Assembly: GCA_017938795.1 (NCBI GenBank)
Contig: JAGBAV010000049.1
Coordinates: 1 to 64,000, forward strand
Direction: 5' to 3'
From: Clostridia bacterium
GTDB taxonomy: Bacteria; Bacillota; Clostridia; Christensenellales; Aristaeellaceae
DNA: 64,000 nucleotides
In this document: one piece after another, positions 50,070 through 58,794 of the stretch
Layout of the letters: every line of letters starts with the position of its first letter
How positions within the stretch are numbered: position 1 is the first letter of the stretch
Notes under the pieces: model-generated
Databases searched by the model: none
The model's input: only the letters and a program-made list of their open reading frames with translations
What the model was told of the DNA's origin: nothing
Position numbers and translations under genes: made by a program

Positions 50070-50341
50070 CTCGCGGACAACAAGGGGATAAAGCCGGAAT
50101 CCGGGCAGCGGGACGAAGAAAGTCTTCGGCGGGAAAATGGCCAAAAACTGTGATTTTGTCTGGGTTTTTGGGGTGTCTGCCAAAATGCGCGGAATCCTTA
50201 GGGGCTGTTGGTTTTCCAAAAGTGGATAACTGAGGAAAACATCCATTTTCAGCGGCGGAATATACGCCTTGCCGGGCTTCGTAAGCATGAAAGCACATTC
50301 TTTCGGGGATTCTTTGGGAAAAAGGGAAGAAGGCCGGAGGA

Positions 50342-50584
50342 ATGAACGTTCTGTATGAAGACGGACTGGAGGATGTCGCCGTCCATCTGTCCGCGATGGG
50401 CTACACCATGAGGCGGATGAGAGAAGGAATCCCCGCGGATGCGGTGATCTATACCGACGACGCGCACAGCGCGCTCGGCGCATCGGCAGCCGGCAAAGGC
50501 GCTGCGCTCATCTGCGTGCGCGGCATGAGCGCGGGAGAAATCAGCCGCCTGCTCTCGCGCAGGGGCTGTGCGCCGCTGTTCTAG
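50342..50584 (+). CDS. UPF0180 (YkuS-like) family protein
   Basis: An 80-residue protein that fits UPF0180/YkuS: N-terminal ENxL-like strand (YEDGLEDVAVHLSAMGYTM), middle AVIYTDD and C-terminal CVRGMSAGEISRLLSRRG, close to the pattern of the B. subtilis protein. Function unknown. The ATG at 50342 is one base from GGAGG, so initiation probably uses the GAAGAAGG slightly further upstream. It begins the long plus-strand gene block right of the origin. Confidence 0.72.
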   Translation: MNVLYEDGLEDVAVHLSAMGYTMRRMREGIPADAVIYTDDAHSALGASAAGKGAALICVRGMSAGEISRLLSRRGCAPLF

Positions 50585-50639
50585 GCGGCAGGAGTATCAC
50601 AGCCGGCGGAAACCGCCGCCGGCGCCGAAAGGAATATAC

Positions 50640-51836
50640 ATGGATCGAAGGAAGAGGAGAGGCACGATCGTGACAGGAGCCAGCGGGGCCTACCGCGGCT
50701 ACAGCATGACCGAGCAGAAAAAGAAAAAAAAGAAGGGCGTCTCTGCGCAGTTCAGGATGCTTGTGCTGCTGTGCGCGCTGGCGCTTCTGGTCATCATGGT
50801 GATGTCCTATGCGGTGTCCGGCATGGGCAGGAGCGATGTGGGCAGTGTGACGCGCGTGGGCGCGACACTCAGCCAGAATGTCGTTCCCTTCGGCGACAGC
50901 GTCATCTTCTATGACGGCACGACGCTGCACTGCGTGGCGGCGACCGGCGGCAACGAGTGGAGCTACCAGATCGGCACGAACGCCGACTATGACTCCGCAG
51001 AGAAGCGCATTATCGCCTGGTCCGGCAATGACATCTATATGCTCAACAACCGCGGCCGCCTGATCTTCAACGACAGGATGAGCGACAGCGTTCAGTTCGC
51101 CAGCGTCGGCGATAAGTACGCCGCTGTGTTCCTCGGCGATCCGGATAACGGCGTCATCAGCGTGATGAACGAAGAAGGCCAGATCATCGACAACATCACC
51201 ATTCAGGATCAGACGGTGCTTGATATGGGCTTCTTCATGTCCTCCACGACGACCAGCACGCAGGAGACGGAGCTGCTCTGGGTGCTCGGGCTGGATACAA
51301 CCGGCACAGTCATATCCACCGAGCTGCAGACCTTCCAGCCGGGCAAGCTGGCGACGGGCAAGAGCTCGCTCGGCGAGCATATCGCCTACTCCGTCTACTG
51401 GGCGGACAATATGCTCAATGTCGTGGATACGCGGCAGATTGCCCATTACAACTACCGCGTGCTGGAGCAGATGAATCCGACGCTGATCTACGGCTATACG
51501 CTTGACAGCATCAAGGAAATCCGGGGAATGTCGTATAAGCTGATGATCCCTGCGCAGGAGCAGAACGAGGGATCAAACATTGCCAATGTGCGCCTGATGT
51601 ACGGCAATGTGGACCGTGTGCTGCATCTGCCGGGCCCGTGCTTTGATGTGGAGCTGGGCACCCGCTCGGTGTATGGCTTCTCCTCCGGTGCGGTGCATGT
51701 GTGCCGCTACGGCGAGACGTCGTTCACCAGCTATGCGATGCCGGTCAATGTGACCGCCGTGCTGGGCATGATCACGGAGGACCGCGTTGTGGTCGCCTCC
51801 GGGTCGGAGATTTACGTCGTCGAACTGCCGACCTGA
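50640..51836 (+). CDS. DUF5711 family membrane-anchored protein
   Basis: A 398-residue protein with a basic N-terminus (MDRRKRRG and KKKKKKG), one membrane span (about 41-61) and a large outside domain built of repeated beta strands (EWSYQIG, IIAWSGNDIYMLNNRGRLIF and so on) like a beta-propeller. I recognise it as DUF5711, found next to CvpA-family genes in Clostridia. Function is unknown. The ATG at 50640 follows AAAGGAA. It is the first gene of a set running into CvpA and the M42 peptidases. Confidence 0.82.
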   Translation: MDRRKRRGTIVTGASGAYRGYSMTEQKKKKKKGVSAQFRMLVLLCALALLVIMVMSYAVSGMGRSDVGSVTRVGATLSQNVVPFGDSVIFYDGTTLHCVAATGGNEWSYQIGTNADYDSAEKRIIAWSGNDIYMLNNRGRLIFNDRMSDSVQFASVGDKYAAVFLGDPDNGVISVMNEEGQIIDNITIQDQTVLDMGFFMSSTTTSTQETELLWVLGLDTTGTVISTELQTFQPGKLATGKSSLGEHIAYSVYWADNMLNVVDTRQIAHYNYRVLEQMNPTLIYGYTLDSIKEIRGMSYKLMIPAQEQNEGSNIANVRLMYGNVDRVLHLPGPCFDVELGTRSVYGFSSGAVHVCRYGETSFTSYAMPVNVTAVLGMITEDRVVVASGSEIYVVELPT

Positions 51837-51855
51837 GCATCAAGAAGGAGTATCC

Positions 51856-52548
51856 ATGAATATCGTTGATATCATCATCATTGCTGTGATTGCCGTCAGC
51901 GCGCTGTTTGGTCTGTACCGCGGGTTCATCTCCGGGGTATTGAGCGTCGCCGCGCTGATCGGATCGGCTGTGCTTGCGTTCGTCTTCAGCGGGACGCTCT
52001 CCGCCTATCTGGAGGGAAACCGCGCGCTGGTGGATACGCTGCTGTATTATACGGACGCCGGCAGCCGCATCAGCGACCTGAGCCTGTCGCTTCTGCCTGT
52101 GTCGCAGGTGAACGACAGCGCGCTGGCGCAGATCATACAGGGCGCGAACCTGCCCGCTGCGTTTGAGAGCGCGTTCCTCACGCGCTTTGCACAGACGCAG
52201 AGCGGGATCACGATCTCCCAGCTGCTCTCCCAGACGATCGTCAGCGTGAGCATCTCGATTCTCAGCTATCTGATCTGCTTCCTGCTGTGCTATGTCGTGC
52301 TCACGTTCGTGATCCACCTGATCGGCTATGTGTTTGAGCTGCCCGTTCTGCGTCATCTGGACTCGCTGATCGGCGGCGTGTTCGGCCTGATGCGCGGCGT
52401 CGTGCTGGTGTTCATCTTCTTCATGCTCGTGCCCATCGTGCTGGCGGTCGCCCCGGTGGAGCAGATCAAGCTGCTGATTGAGGAGTCCACCCTTGCGCCG
52501 ATGTTTGACAGCCAGATGATCCTGCACGTGCTGCAGGCCAGGCTGTGA
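51856..52548 (+). CDS. CvpA family membrane protein
   Basis: A 230-residue protein with four membrane segments of the CvpA (colicin V production) family. It starts MNIVDIIIIAVIAVSALFGLYRGFISG, the family's first span and loop, and has IGGVFGLMRGVVLVFIFFML near 175-195. CvpA-like proteins are linked to envelope homeostasis; the molecular role is unknown. It follows DUF5711 by 19 bases with AAGGAG upstream. Confidence 0.88.
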   Translation: MNIVDIIIIAVIAVSALFGLYRGFISGVLSVAALIGSAVLAFVFSGTLSAYLEGNRALVDTLLYYTDAGSRISDLSLSLLPVSQVNDSALAQIIQGANLPAAFESAFLTRFAQTQSGITISQLLSQTIVSVSISILSYLICFLLCYVVLTFVIHLIGYVFELPVLRHLDSLIGGVFGLMRGVVLVFIFFMLVPIVLAVAPVEQIKLLIEESTLAPMFDSQMILHVLQARL

Positions 52549-52586
52549 TATACAGCGTACCCATCGCATAAGAAGGAGCGAATGAC

Positions 52587-52760
52587 ATGGAGGTCTATTA
52601 TTACAAATGCGCCGTGTGCGGCTATGTGCATCAGGTGCCCAGCTACTGGATGAGCTATGCGCCGGAGGATACGCATGAGCAGATGCATTTCTCCCCTGCG
52701 GATCGTCAGGTATGCGGGAATCAGACGCTTGACTATGCAGGCGAGGGGAATGAAGAATGA
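52587..52760 (+). CDS. 57-aa rubredoxin/zinc-ribbon-like small protein
   Basis: A 57-residue protein starting MEVYYYKCAVCGYVHQ. The CxxCG knuckle (C8, C11) is followed by a single further cysteine (C43 in VCGN), so a metal site would need a histidine (H30 or H34) or a partner. AAGGAG is about nine bases before the ATG, and the stop overlaps the start of the first M42 peptidase gene (ATGA), so they are translationally coupled. The sequence is coherent and I judge it real. Function unknown; a metal-binding helper of the peptidases is one idea. Confidence 0.72.
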   Translation: MEVYYYKCAVCGYVHQVPSYWMSYAPEDTHEQMHFSPADRQVCGNQTLDYAGEGNEE

Positions 52761-53806
52761 GCATGGATATCGTACAGTTCCTGCGGGGGATCACCGCTGT
52801 GCCCGGCACGAGCGGCAATGAGACCGAGGTCGCCCATGCGCTGAAGGAGGCCTTCCTGCCGTACTGCGACGAGGCTCAGGTCGACGCCATGGGCTCGATG
52901 ACCGCTGTGCAGCGCGGCACGGGCAGGGGCCCTAAGGTCATGCTCTGCGCGCATCTTGACGAGGTGAGCCTGATGACGACCTCCGTGGAGGAGGACGGCA
53001 GCGTGCGCTTTATCTCCCTTGGCGTGGCGGCGCAGATCCTGCCGGCGCAGGAAGTATGGCTCCTCACAGCGGAGGGAAAGCGGTTCGGCGTCATCGGCGC
53101 AAAGCCGCCGCACCTCACTGCGGCGGACCAGCGTAAGAAGGCCTATACCACGGACGAGCTGTATATCGATACCGGCCTTGCGCCGGAGGAGGTGCGCCGC
53201 CTTGTTCCTCCGGGGACGCCTGTGCAGCTGAATGGCCCGACGCAGGAGCTGATGGGCGGCCATATCGCCGGCAAGACGATGGACGACCGCGCCTGCGCGG
53301 CGATCATGCTGGAATGCGCGATGGAGATGCAGGGACGCCTGCACGACGCGGATATCTATTATGTCTGCGCCTCTCGGGAGGAGATCGATTCCCTTGGCGC
53401 GCAGACCTCGGCGCACAGGATCGGGCCGGATATGGCGATCGTGCTGGATGTGACGCACGGCGAGATGGAGGGCTGCGCCCCCGGGCAGACCTGCCCGATC
53501 GACGCAACGCCTCTGGCTGTCGGGCCGAATCTGCATGAGAAGCTGACGGGCCTGCTGCGCGAGGAGGCGAAGCGCCTGCGCATGAAGGTGATTGACGAGG
53601 TGTGCCCCGGCAATACGTATACCGATGCGTGGGTGATTCAGATTGCATGCGAGGGCGTGCCCTGCGCGCTGATGAGCCTTCCGCTCAAATACATGCATAC
53701 GACGGTGGAGCTGTGCGATATGGAGGTCATCCATGCGCAGGCGCATCTGCTGGCGCAGACGCTCTGCCGTATCCGCGCCGGATGGGAGGAAACGCTGTGT
53801 TACTGA
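52757..53806 (+). CDS. M42 family metallopeptidase (1 of 3)
   Basis: A 349-residue aminopeptidase of family M42 (glutamyl/leucyl aminopeptidases forming tetrahedral dodecamers). Metal and catalytic residues are present: H and D in CAHLDEVS (about 56-63), DDR in KTMDDRACA (about 175-183), catalytic EE in CASREEID (about 208-215), D in IVLDVTHGE and H in KYMHTTVE (about 315-322). Cytoplasmic. The start ATGA overlaps the stop of the small Cys protein, and its stop overlaps the next M42 gene. Confidence 0.93.
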   Translation: MSMDIVQFLRGITAVPGTSGNETEVAHALKEAFLPYCDEAQVDAMGSMTAVQRGTGRGPKVMLCAHLDEVSLMTTSVEEDGSVRFISLGVAAQILPAQEVWLLTAEGKRFGVIGAKPPHLTAADQRKKAYTTDELYIDTGLAPEEVRRLVPPGTPVQLNGPTQELMGGHIAGKTMDDRACAAIMLECAMEMQGRLHDADIYYVCASREEIDSLGAQTSAHRIGPDMAIVLDVTHGEMEGCAPGQTCPIDATPLAVGPNLHEKLTGLLREEAKRLRMKVIDEVCPGNTYTDAWVIQIACEGVPCALMSLPLKYMHTTVELCDMEVIHAQAHLLAQTLCRIRAGWEETLCY

Positions 53807-54840
53807 GTGAGATTACCGCGCTGCGCGGACCTTCCGGGCATGAGCATGAGGTGCGCGAGGCGCTGAGGGGCGAGGCGGAGCGCCTGCTCGCCGGCTGTGA
53901 GGGCGCGCGCGTCTATGCCGATACGATGGGCAATCTCTATGCGCACCGCCCCGGCAGGGATAAAAAGAAAAAGCATGTGATGCTCGCCGCGCATATGGAC
54001 GAGGTGGGCTTCATCATCCGTTATGCCACAGCGGAGGGGCTGCTGCGCTTTGCGCCGGTCGGCGGCGTGGATCCGCGGGTGATCGCCTCGCGCCGTGTGC
54101 TGGTGGGCGATGACCGCGTGCCGGGTGTGATCGGCTTCAAGGCAGTGCACCTGATGACCGCGGAGGACAGGGAGCGCGCGCCGGGCTATGATATGCTGAG
54201 CATTGACATCGGCGCATCCTCGAAGGAGGAGGCGGAGAAGCGCTGCCCGCCGGGTACATACGCGACCTTTGACAGCGGATATACGGAATTCGGCGACGGC
54301 TTTGTGAAGGCAAAGGCGCTGGATGACCGCGTGGGCTGCCTTGTGCTGCTGCATGCGCTTGCAGACAGCGCATACGACGGCGACATGACCTGCGTCTTCA
54401 CTGTGCAGGAGGAATGCGGCCTGCGCGGCGCGAGGATCGCCGTCAATAAGGTCAAGCCGGATCTGGCGCTCATCCTTGAGGGAACGACCGCCAACGACAT
54501 GGGCGACGTACCTTCGCATCTGCAGGTGACCGCCTGCGGCAAGGGCGCGGTGGTCAGCCTCATGGACCGCAGCGCGATCATGGACAAGGCGCTGCGGGAG
54601 AAGGCGATGCAGACGGCGGAGGCGCGAGGCATCCCCGCGCAGTATAAGCGCTTTGTGGCGGGCGGCACGGATGCAGGCCCCATCCATATGGCGCAGGGCG
54701 GTATTCCCTGCCTTGTGATGGCTGTGCCCTGCCGGTATATCCATTCCCCGGCGAGCGTGTGCAGGCTGTCGGACGTCGATGCGCTCTGTGCGCTGACGCT
54801 GGCGCTGCTTGATGAAATCAATCAGGAGGCAACCGTATGA
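53797..54840 (+). CDS. M42 family metallopeptidase (2 of 3)
   Basis: A 347-residue M42 peptidase, closest to the family consensus. AAHMDEVGFII (about 65-75) holds the first metal ligands, KALDDRVGC (about 170-178) the bridging Asp, VQEECGLRGA (about 204-213) the catalytic Glu pair and YIHSPASV (about 311-318) the last His. The start is GTG at 53797, six bases after GGGAGGA and inside the stop of gene 1. The downstream gene starts at ATGA on its stop. A basic patch RDKKKKH (near 45-60) precedes the first strand. Confidence 0.93.
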   Translation: MLLSEITALRGPSGHEHEVREALRGEAERLLAGCEGARVYADTMGNLYAHRPGRDKKKKHVMLAAHMDEVGFIIRYATAEGLLRFAPVGGVDPRVIASRRVLVGDDRVPGVIGFKAVHLMTAEDRERAPGYDMLSIDIGASSKEEAEKRCPPGTYATFDSGYTEFGDGFVKAKALDDRVGCLVLLHALADSAYDGDMTCVFTVQEECGLRGARIAVNKVKPDLALILEGTTANDMGDVPSHLQVTACGKGAVVSLMDRSAIMDKALREKAMQTAEARGIPAQYKRFVAGGTDAGPIHMAQGGIPCLVMAVPCRYIHSPASVCRLSDVDALCALTLALLDEINQEATV

Positions 54841-55829
54841 ATATGCAGCTCCTTGAATCAATCCTGACGGCCTACGGCGCGACCAGCCGCGAGGGCTGTG
54901 TGCGCGGGGTGATCGCCGCGGCGCTCGAGGGTCATGTGGACAGCATGACCACCGACGTGATGGGCAACCTGATCGCGGTGAAGAAGGGCAGCGGCGAGGG
55001 AAAGCGCATCATGCTCTCCTCGCATATGGATCATATCGGCCTGATGGTCATGGATGCGCAGGAGAACGGCTATCTGCGCGTATGCAATGTGGGCGGCATC
55101 CGCCCGGCGAATATGATCGCCGAGCATGTCGCCTTTGAAAACGGCGCGAAGGGCGTCGTCGGCGCAGATGAGGGTGTTAAGGATGGGCTGGAGATCCGCC
55201 ATCTGTATATCGACGTCGGTGCGGAGAGCCGTGAGGAGGCGCTCGCCATTGCGCCGATCGGCGAGATCGCCGTGATGGCGCCGCGCATGGCAAAGCTGGG
55301 CGCGCATCGTCTTGCCTCCCCGGCGATGGACGACAGGATTGCCTGCTTCATTCAGGCGCAGGTGATGCTGGATCTGCCCAAGGAGATTCAAAACGACGTT
55401 GTCGCCGTCTTCTCCGTGCAGGAGGAGGTCGGCCTTCGCGGCGCGGCGGCCGCGGCCTTCAGTATGCAGCCGGATATGGGCATCGCGCTGGACGTCACGG
55501 GCGTGGGCGATGTGCCGGGCCATGAGCAGCATGTGCCGATGGCGCTTGGCAAGGGCGCTGCGGTCAAGATCATGGACCGCAGCCTCATCTGCACGCCATC
55601 TGTCGTGAGCCTGCTGCTTGATACAGCGAAGGAGAAGGAGATCCCTGTGCAGCGCGAGGTGCTGCCCTATGGCGGGACGGACGCCGGCGCGATCCAGAAG
55701 ACGGGCTGCGGCGTACCTTCCGGCGTGATTTCCATCCCTTGCCGCTACATCCACAGCGCGGCGGAGACGGTCGACCTGCGCGACGTGCAGGCGGCGCATG
55801 ACCTGCTGCTGGCTGTCGTCGGGAAGTGA
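54837..55829 (+). CDS. M42 family metallopeptidase (3 of 3)
   Basis: A 330-residue M42 peptidase. SSHMDHIGLMV carries H instead of the usual E after the metal-binding HMD, a change from the other two. AMDDRIAC, VQEEVGLRGAAA, ALDVTGVGD and YIHSAAETV supply the remaining ligands and the catalytic Glu pair. The gene is coupled to gene 2 through ATGA. The diverged site suggests a different substrate preference among the three paralogues; they may form mixed complexes. Confidence 0.92.
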   Translation: MNMQLLESILTAYGATSREGCVRGVIAAALEGHVDSMTTDVMGNLIAVKKGSGEGKRIMLSSHMDHIGLMVMDAQENGYLRVCNVGGIRPANMIAEHVAFENGAKGVVGADEGVKDGLEIRHLYIDVGAESREEALAIAPIGEIAVMAPRMAKLGAHRLASPAMDDRIACFIQAQVMLDLPKEIQNDVVAVFSVQEEVGLRGAAAAAFSMQPDMGIALDVTGVGDVPGHEQHVPMALGKGAAVKIMDRSLICTPSVVSLLLDTAKEKEIPVQREVLPYGGTDAGAIQKTGCGVPSGVISIPCRYIHSAAETVDLRDVQAAHDLLLAVVGK

Positions 55830-55837
55830 GGAATACC

Positions 55838-56506
55838 ATGGGCCAGAATAAGGATGCCATCAAGCTGACGAACAGGACGGCGCTCGCCCTGCGCAGGAGC
55901 GCAAAGCGCATCGAGAAGATCAGCCTGATTTTTGCGCTGATGCTGACGTGCGTGATGTGCGCATGCACCATTTGGCTGGGGATTGAGAATCTCTGGACAG
56001 TGCCGGTGATGATCCTTGTCACCGCTGCGCTGGATGTGATCATCATTGCGTATTCGCGCAGCTATTATCTCATGCTTCTTAGCCAGGCGATCTGTACGGA
56101 GGCGTCCGCGCGTGAGATGCGCGAGCGCTCCGGAGAGAAACGCCGCAGGGAGCAGGCGCTCTCCGATCTGGCGGGTATCAAGAGCGATATCGCGCAGGGC
56201 AGCGTGCAGCGGCTGGCCGGCTCGGGCATGCGCCAGATGCATGCGGACGAGGACGATGTGGAGGACGAGGATCTTTCCGCGCCGCAGGAGACTGCGCAGC
56301 GCATGCCTGTCCCGCATCAGCTGAGCAGCAGCGCGAAGACTGCGCCGCAGGCGACCACCGTCGTGCGCCCTGCGGCGAAGGCGGCTCCCCGTCCCGTGCG
56401 CGTCTATCAGGAGGAAAACGAGGAGCAGGATGAGCCGGAGGATTCTCCGCGCAGACGCAGGCGCAAGCCGACGCTTCAGGTGATCCACGGCGATCAGGCA
56501 AAATAA
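55838..56506 (+). CDS. two-span membrane protein with long cytoplasmic tail
   Basis: A 222-residue protein with a basic N-terminus, two membrane segments (about 26-46 and 54-74), and a long hydrophilic tail rich in E, R, Q and A that ends in RRRRKPTLQVIHG. The tail has predicted coil/disordered character (RSGEKRRREQALSDLAGIKSDIAQG). No family recognised. It follows the third M42 gene by nine bases with GTGAGGAA, so it is in the same operon. Confidence 0.7.
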   Translation: MGQNKDAIKLTNRTALALRRSAKRIEKISLIFALMLTCVMCACTIWLGIENLWTVPVMILVTAALDVIIIAYSRSYYLMLLSQAICTEASAREMRERSGEKRRREQALSDLAGIKSDIAQGSVQRLAGSGMRQMHADEDDVEDEDLSAPQETAQRMPVPHQLSSSAKTAPQATTVVRPAAKAAPRPVRVYQEENEEQDEPEDSPRRRRRKPTLQVIHGDQAK

Positions 56507-56635
56507 ACAGCGCGTCCGTGCCTCCGGTTCTTCGGCGGCGGGCGATTATGATGGGCGGGGCGCGGCTCCGCCCTTCGCTCTGCCTGCGTACAGCGGCGCA
56601 GCGCGCATCAATCTGTCACATGAAAGGGATGTACG

Positions 56636-58573
56636 ATGGCGGCGATCCTTTATCTGATGTTGTATCTGGTCAGCGGCGTGATGATGATCCGTCTGCTGCT
56701 GCCGGGCAAGAGCCCTGTCGTCAGGGTATGGCTGGGCATGGCGCTCGGCTTTTTGCTGATGATGCAGCTGCCGGCGATCTGCGCGTATGCATTCGGTTTT
56801 TCGCTCGCTGCGCATGGCGCGGCGGCTGTGCTGCTGCTTGCGCTGACGGGCATATGCTGGCTGCTGCGCGATAAAAGCCGCAGCGTGCGCGCCATCAGCG
56901 AGGGCGACCGGGAGCTGCTTGCGGCGATTGCCGCCGTGGGCATCCCCCTGACGGTCGTCTCCGCCTATCTGCAGTATACGCATATGATCATGCCGGCAGA
57001 GGATGGCTCCTATTGGTGCGGGCAGTCCACCTATGGCGACCTGTGCATGCATCTGGCGTTTATCACGTCGATGAAGGACATGGCCTTCCCGCCCAGCTAT
57101 AATCTGCTGGCCAATACGCCGCTCTCCTATCCGTATATGGCGGATTCCCTGAGCACGACGTTCCTGCTCTTTGGCATGGAGCTGAACTGGGCGGTTGTTG
57201 TGCCGGGCACGATGCTCATGGCGCTGACGTATACGGGGTATATGATCCTCGCCCATCAGACGCTGGGCGACAGGAAGAAGGCGGTTGCCGCCGCGGCGCT
57301 GCTCTTCTTCCTCAACGGCGGTCTGGGGTTCCTGTATGATTTTGATCTGGCAGGCAGGGACAATTTCCAGAAGATCAGGGAGATCTTTACCGGGTACTAT
57401 AAGACGCCGGCCAATCAGCCGGACGTCAACCTGCGCTGGTCCAACGTGATCGCAGACCTGATGGTGCCCCAGCGCGCGCTGCTGGGCGGATGGGCGATGG
57501 TCATCCCGGCGCTGTATCTGCTGATCTCCTCCGCCCGCTCGCGCTCCATGCGCCAGACGGTGCTGCTTGCGCTCTGGGCGAGCGCGCTGCCGCTGGTGCA
57601 TACGCATTCCTTCCTCGCGCTGGCGCTGTTCTCCGGCGGCTATCTGCTCGGCCGGATGATCATGAAGCCGGAGGAGGTCAGGGGCATTCTCTGCCGCGCC
57701 GGCGTGTATCTGGGCATTGTGCTCGTGCTGGCCCTGCCCCAGCTGCTGGGCAATGCCATCCGCCAGACGGTGGAGGGCGGCTCGCTGCGCCTGCAGTTCA
57801 ACTGGGTGAACAACAGCGGCGGACGCGGGATGATCGACGGGTATTTTTTCTTCTGGGTGAAGAATGTCGGACTGCCGTTTATTCTGATCGTCTGCGCCTG
57901 CCTGCATGCGAGGCGGCGCGGGTATGCGGATATCATGCTGGGCATGACGGCGATCTTCGTCATCGCGGAGACAATTCTCTTCCAGCCCAATGAGTACGAC
58001 AACAACAAGCTCTTCTATATCTGGTATATGTTCGGCGCGATTCTCGCGGCGGATTACGGCTCGATCATCATGCAGCGTCTTGATGGGCTCGGCGGGCGCA
58101 GGCTGCTGTGCGCGCTGTTCATCGCGGTGAGCACGCTCTCCGGCGCGCTGTCCATCGCGCGTGAGGTGGTCTCGGGCTACCAGCTCTTTGGCAGCAATGC
58201 CGTTGAAGCAGGCAAATGGATTGAGACAAACACGGAAAAGGACGACATCTTCCTCACCGGCCAGCAGCATATCAATCCCGTCGCCTCGCTGGCGGGCCGC
58301 CAGATCATCTGCGGCAGCGATCTGTATGTATTCTTCCATGGGCTTGATTACGGCGCGCAGGCGCGGGCCTGCCGCAGCTTCTATGAGAGTCCGGAGGAGA
58401 ATCAGCAGCTGCTTGTCGATTATAATGTGGATTACATCTATGTGAGCGACTATGAGCGCGCGGATTTTGACGTCGATCTGGATGCGCTGGACGGGCTGTA
58501 TGAACTGGTGTATCAGAATCCGGATATCCGGATCTACCGCGTCGGCGCGCAGCAGGAAGAGGCGCAGCCATGA
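56636..58573 (+). CDS. large polytopic membrane protein, GT-C-like, unknown function
   Basis: A 645-residue protein with about a dozen membrane spans and a C-terminal outside domain of about 120 residues (VEAGKWIETNTEKDDIFLTGQQHINP to the end). The long first outside loop has DGSYWCGQSTYGDLCMHLAFITSMKDM (about 122-148), which could hold catalytic acidic residues as in polyprenyl-dependent glycosyltransferases. The C-terminal region is like the nucleotide-sugar-independent domain of GT-C enzymes. I call it only GT-C-like. It starts ATG 56636 after AAAGGGATG. The small gene that follows overlaps by four bases. Confidence 0.6.
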   Translation: MAAILYLMLYLVSGVMMIRLLLPGKSPVVRVWLGMALGFLLMMQLPAICAYAFGFSLAAHGAAAVLLLALTGICWLLRDKSRSVRAISEGDRELLAAIAAVGIPLTVVSAYLQYTHMIMPAEDGSYWCGQSTYGDLCMHLAFITSMKDMAFPPSYNLLANTPLSYPYMADSLSTTFLLFGMELNWAVVVPGTMLMALTYTGYMILAHQTLGDRKKAVAAAALLFFLNGGLGFLYDFDLAGRDNFQKIREIFTGYYKTPANQPDVNLRWSNVIADLMVPQRALLGGWAMVIPALYLLISSARSRSMRQTVLLALWASALPLVHTHSFLALALFSGGYLLGRMIMKPEEVRGILCRAGVYLGIVLVLALPQLLGNAIRQTVEGGSLRLQFNWVNNSGGRGMIDGYFFFWVKNVGLPFILIVCACLHARRRGYADIMLGMTAIFVIAETILFQPNEYDNNKLFYIWYMFGAILAADYGSIIMQRLDGLGGRRLLCALFIAVSTLSGALSIAREVVSGYQLFGSNAVEAGKWIETNTEKDDIFLTGQQHINPVASLAGRQIICGSDLYVFFHGLDYGAQARACRSFYESPEENQQLLVDYNVDYIYVSDYERADFDVDLDALDGLYELVYQNPDIRIYRVGAQQEEAQP

Positions 58574-58794
58574 TCAGGAGATTTCTGCAGTATTCCCTTG
58601 AGAGGGAAAGGAAGATCTGTGTCGTAATCATGGATGAGAACGGCGCGATGATCAAAAAGAATATGCTGGTGACAGCGATGGACGATGACGGATTCAGCGC
58701 GAGGCTGCCGGGCAGGAAGCGGGAGACGCGGTATGCGCTCTCTCAGGTGCTGACGGCGGCGTATGCGCGGGGCGATCAGGGGGAACTGGAATGA
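58570..58794 (+). CDS. small protein, unknown function (74 aa)
   Basis: A 74-residue soluble protein beginning MIRRFLQYSLERERKICVVIMDENGAMIKKN. It has a short helix then alternating strands (VVIMDE, VTAMDDDGFSARL), like the small Clostridial proteins often found with membrane or HD genes. I do not know its role. Its start is ATGA on the stop of the membrane protein and its stop overlaps the HD gene start, so all three are translationally coupled. Confidence 0.75.
   Translation: MIRRFLQYSLERERKICVVIMDENGAMIKKNMLVTAMDDDGFSARLPGRKRETRYALSQVLTAAYARGDQGELE

Noticed and set aside
50568..50639. Upstream extension of the DUF5711 gene
   Set aside because: It overlaps the end of the UPF0180 gene and has no ribosome site; ATG at 50640 follows AAAGGAA and gives a normal membrane-anchor start.
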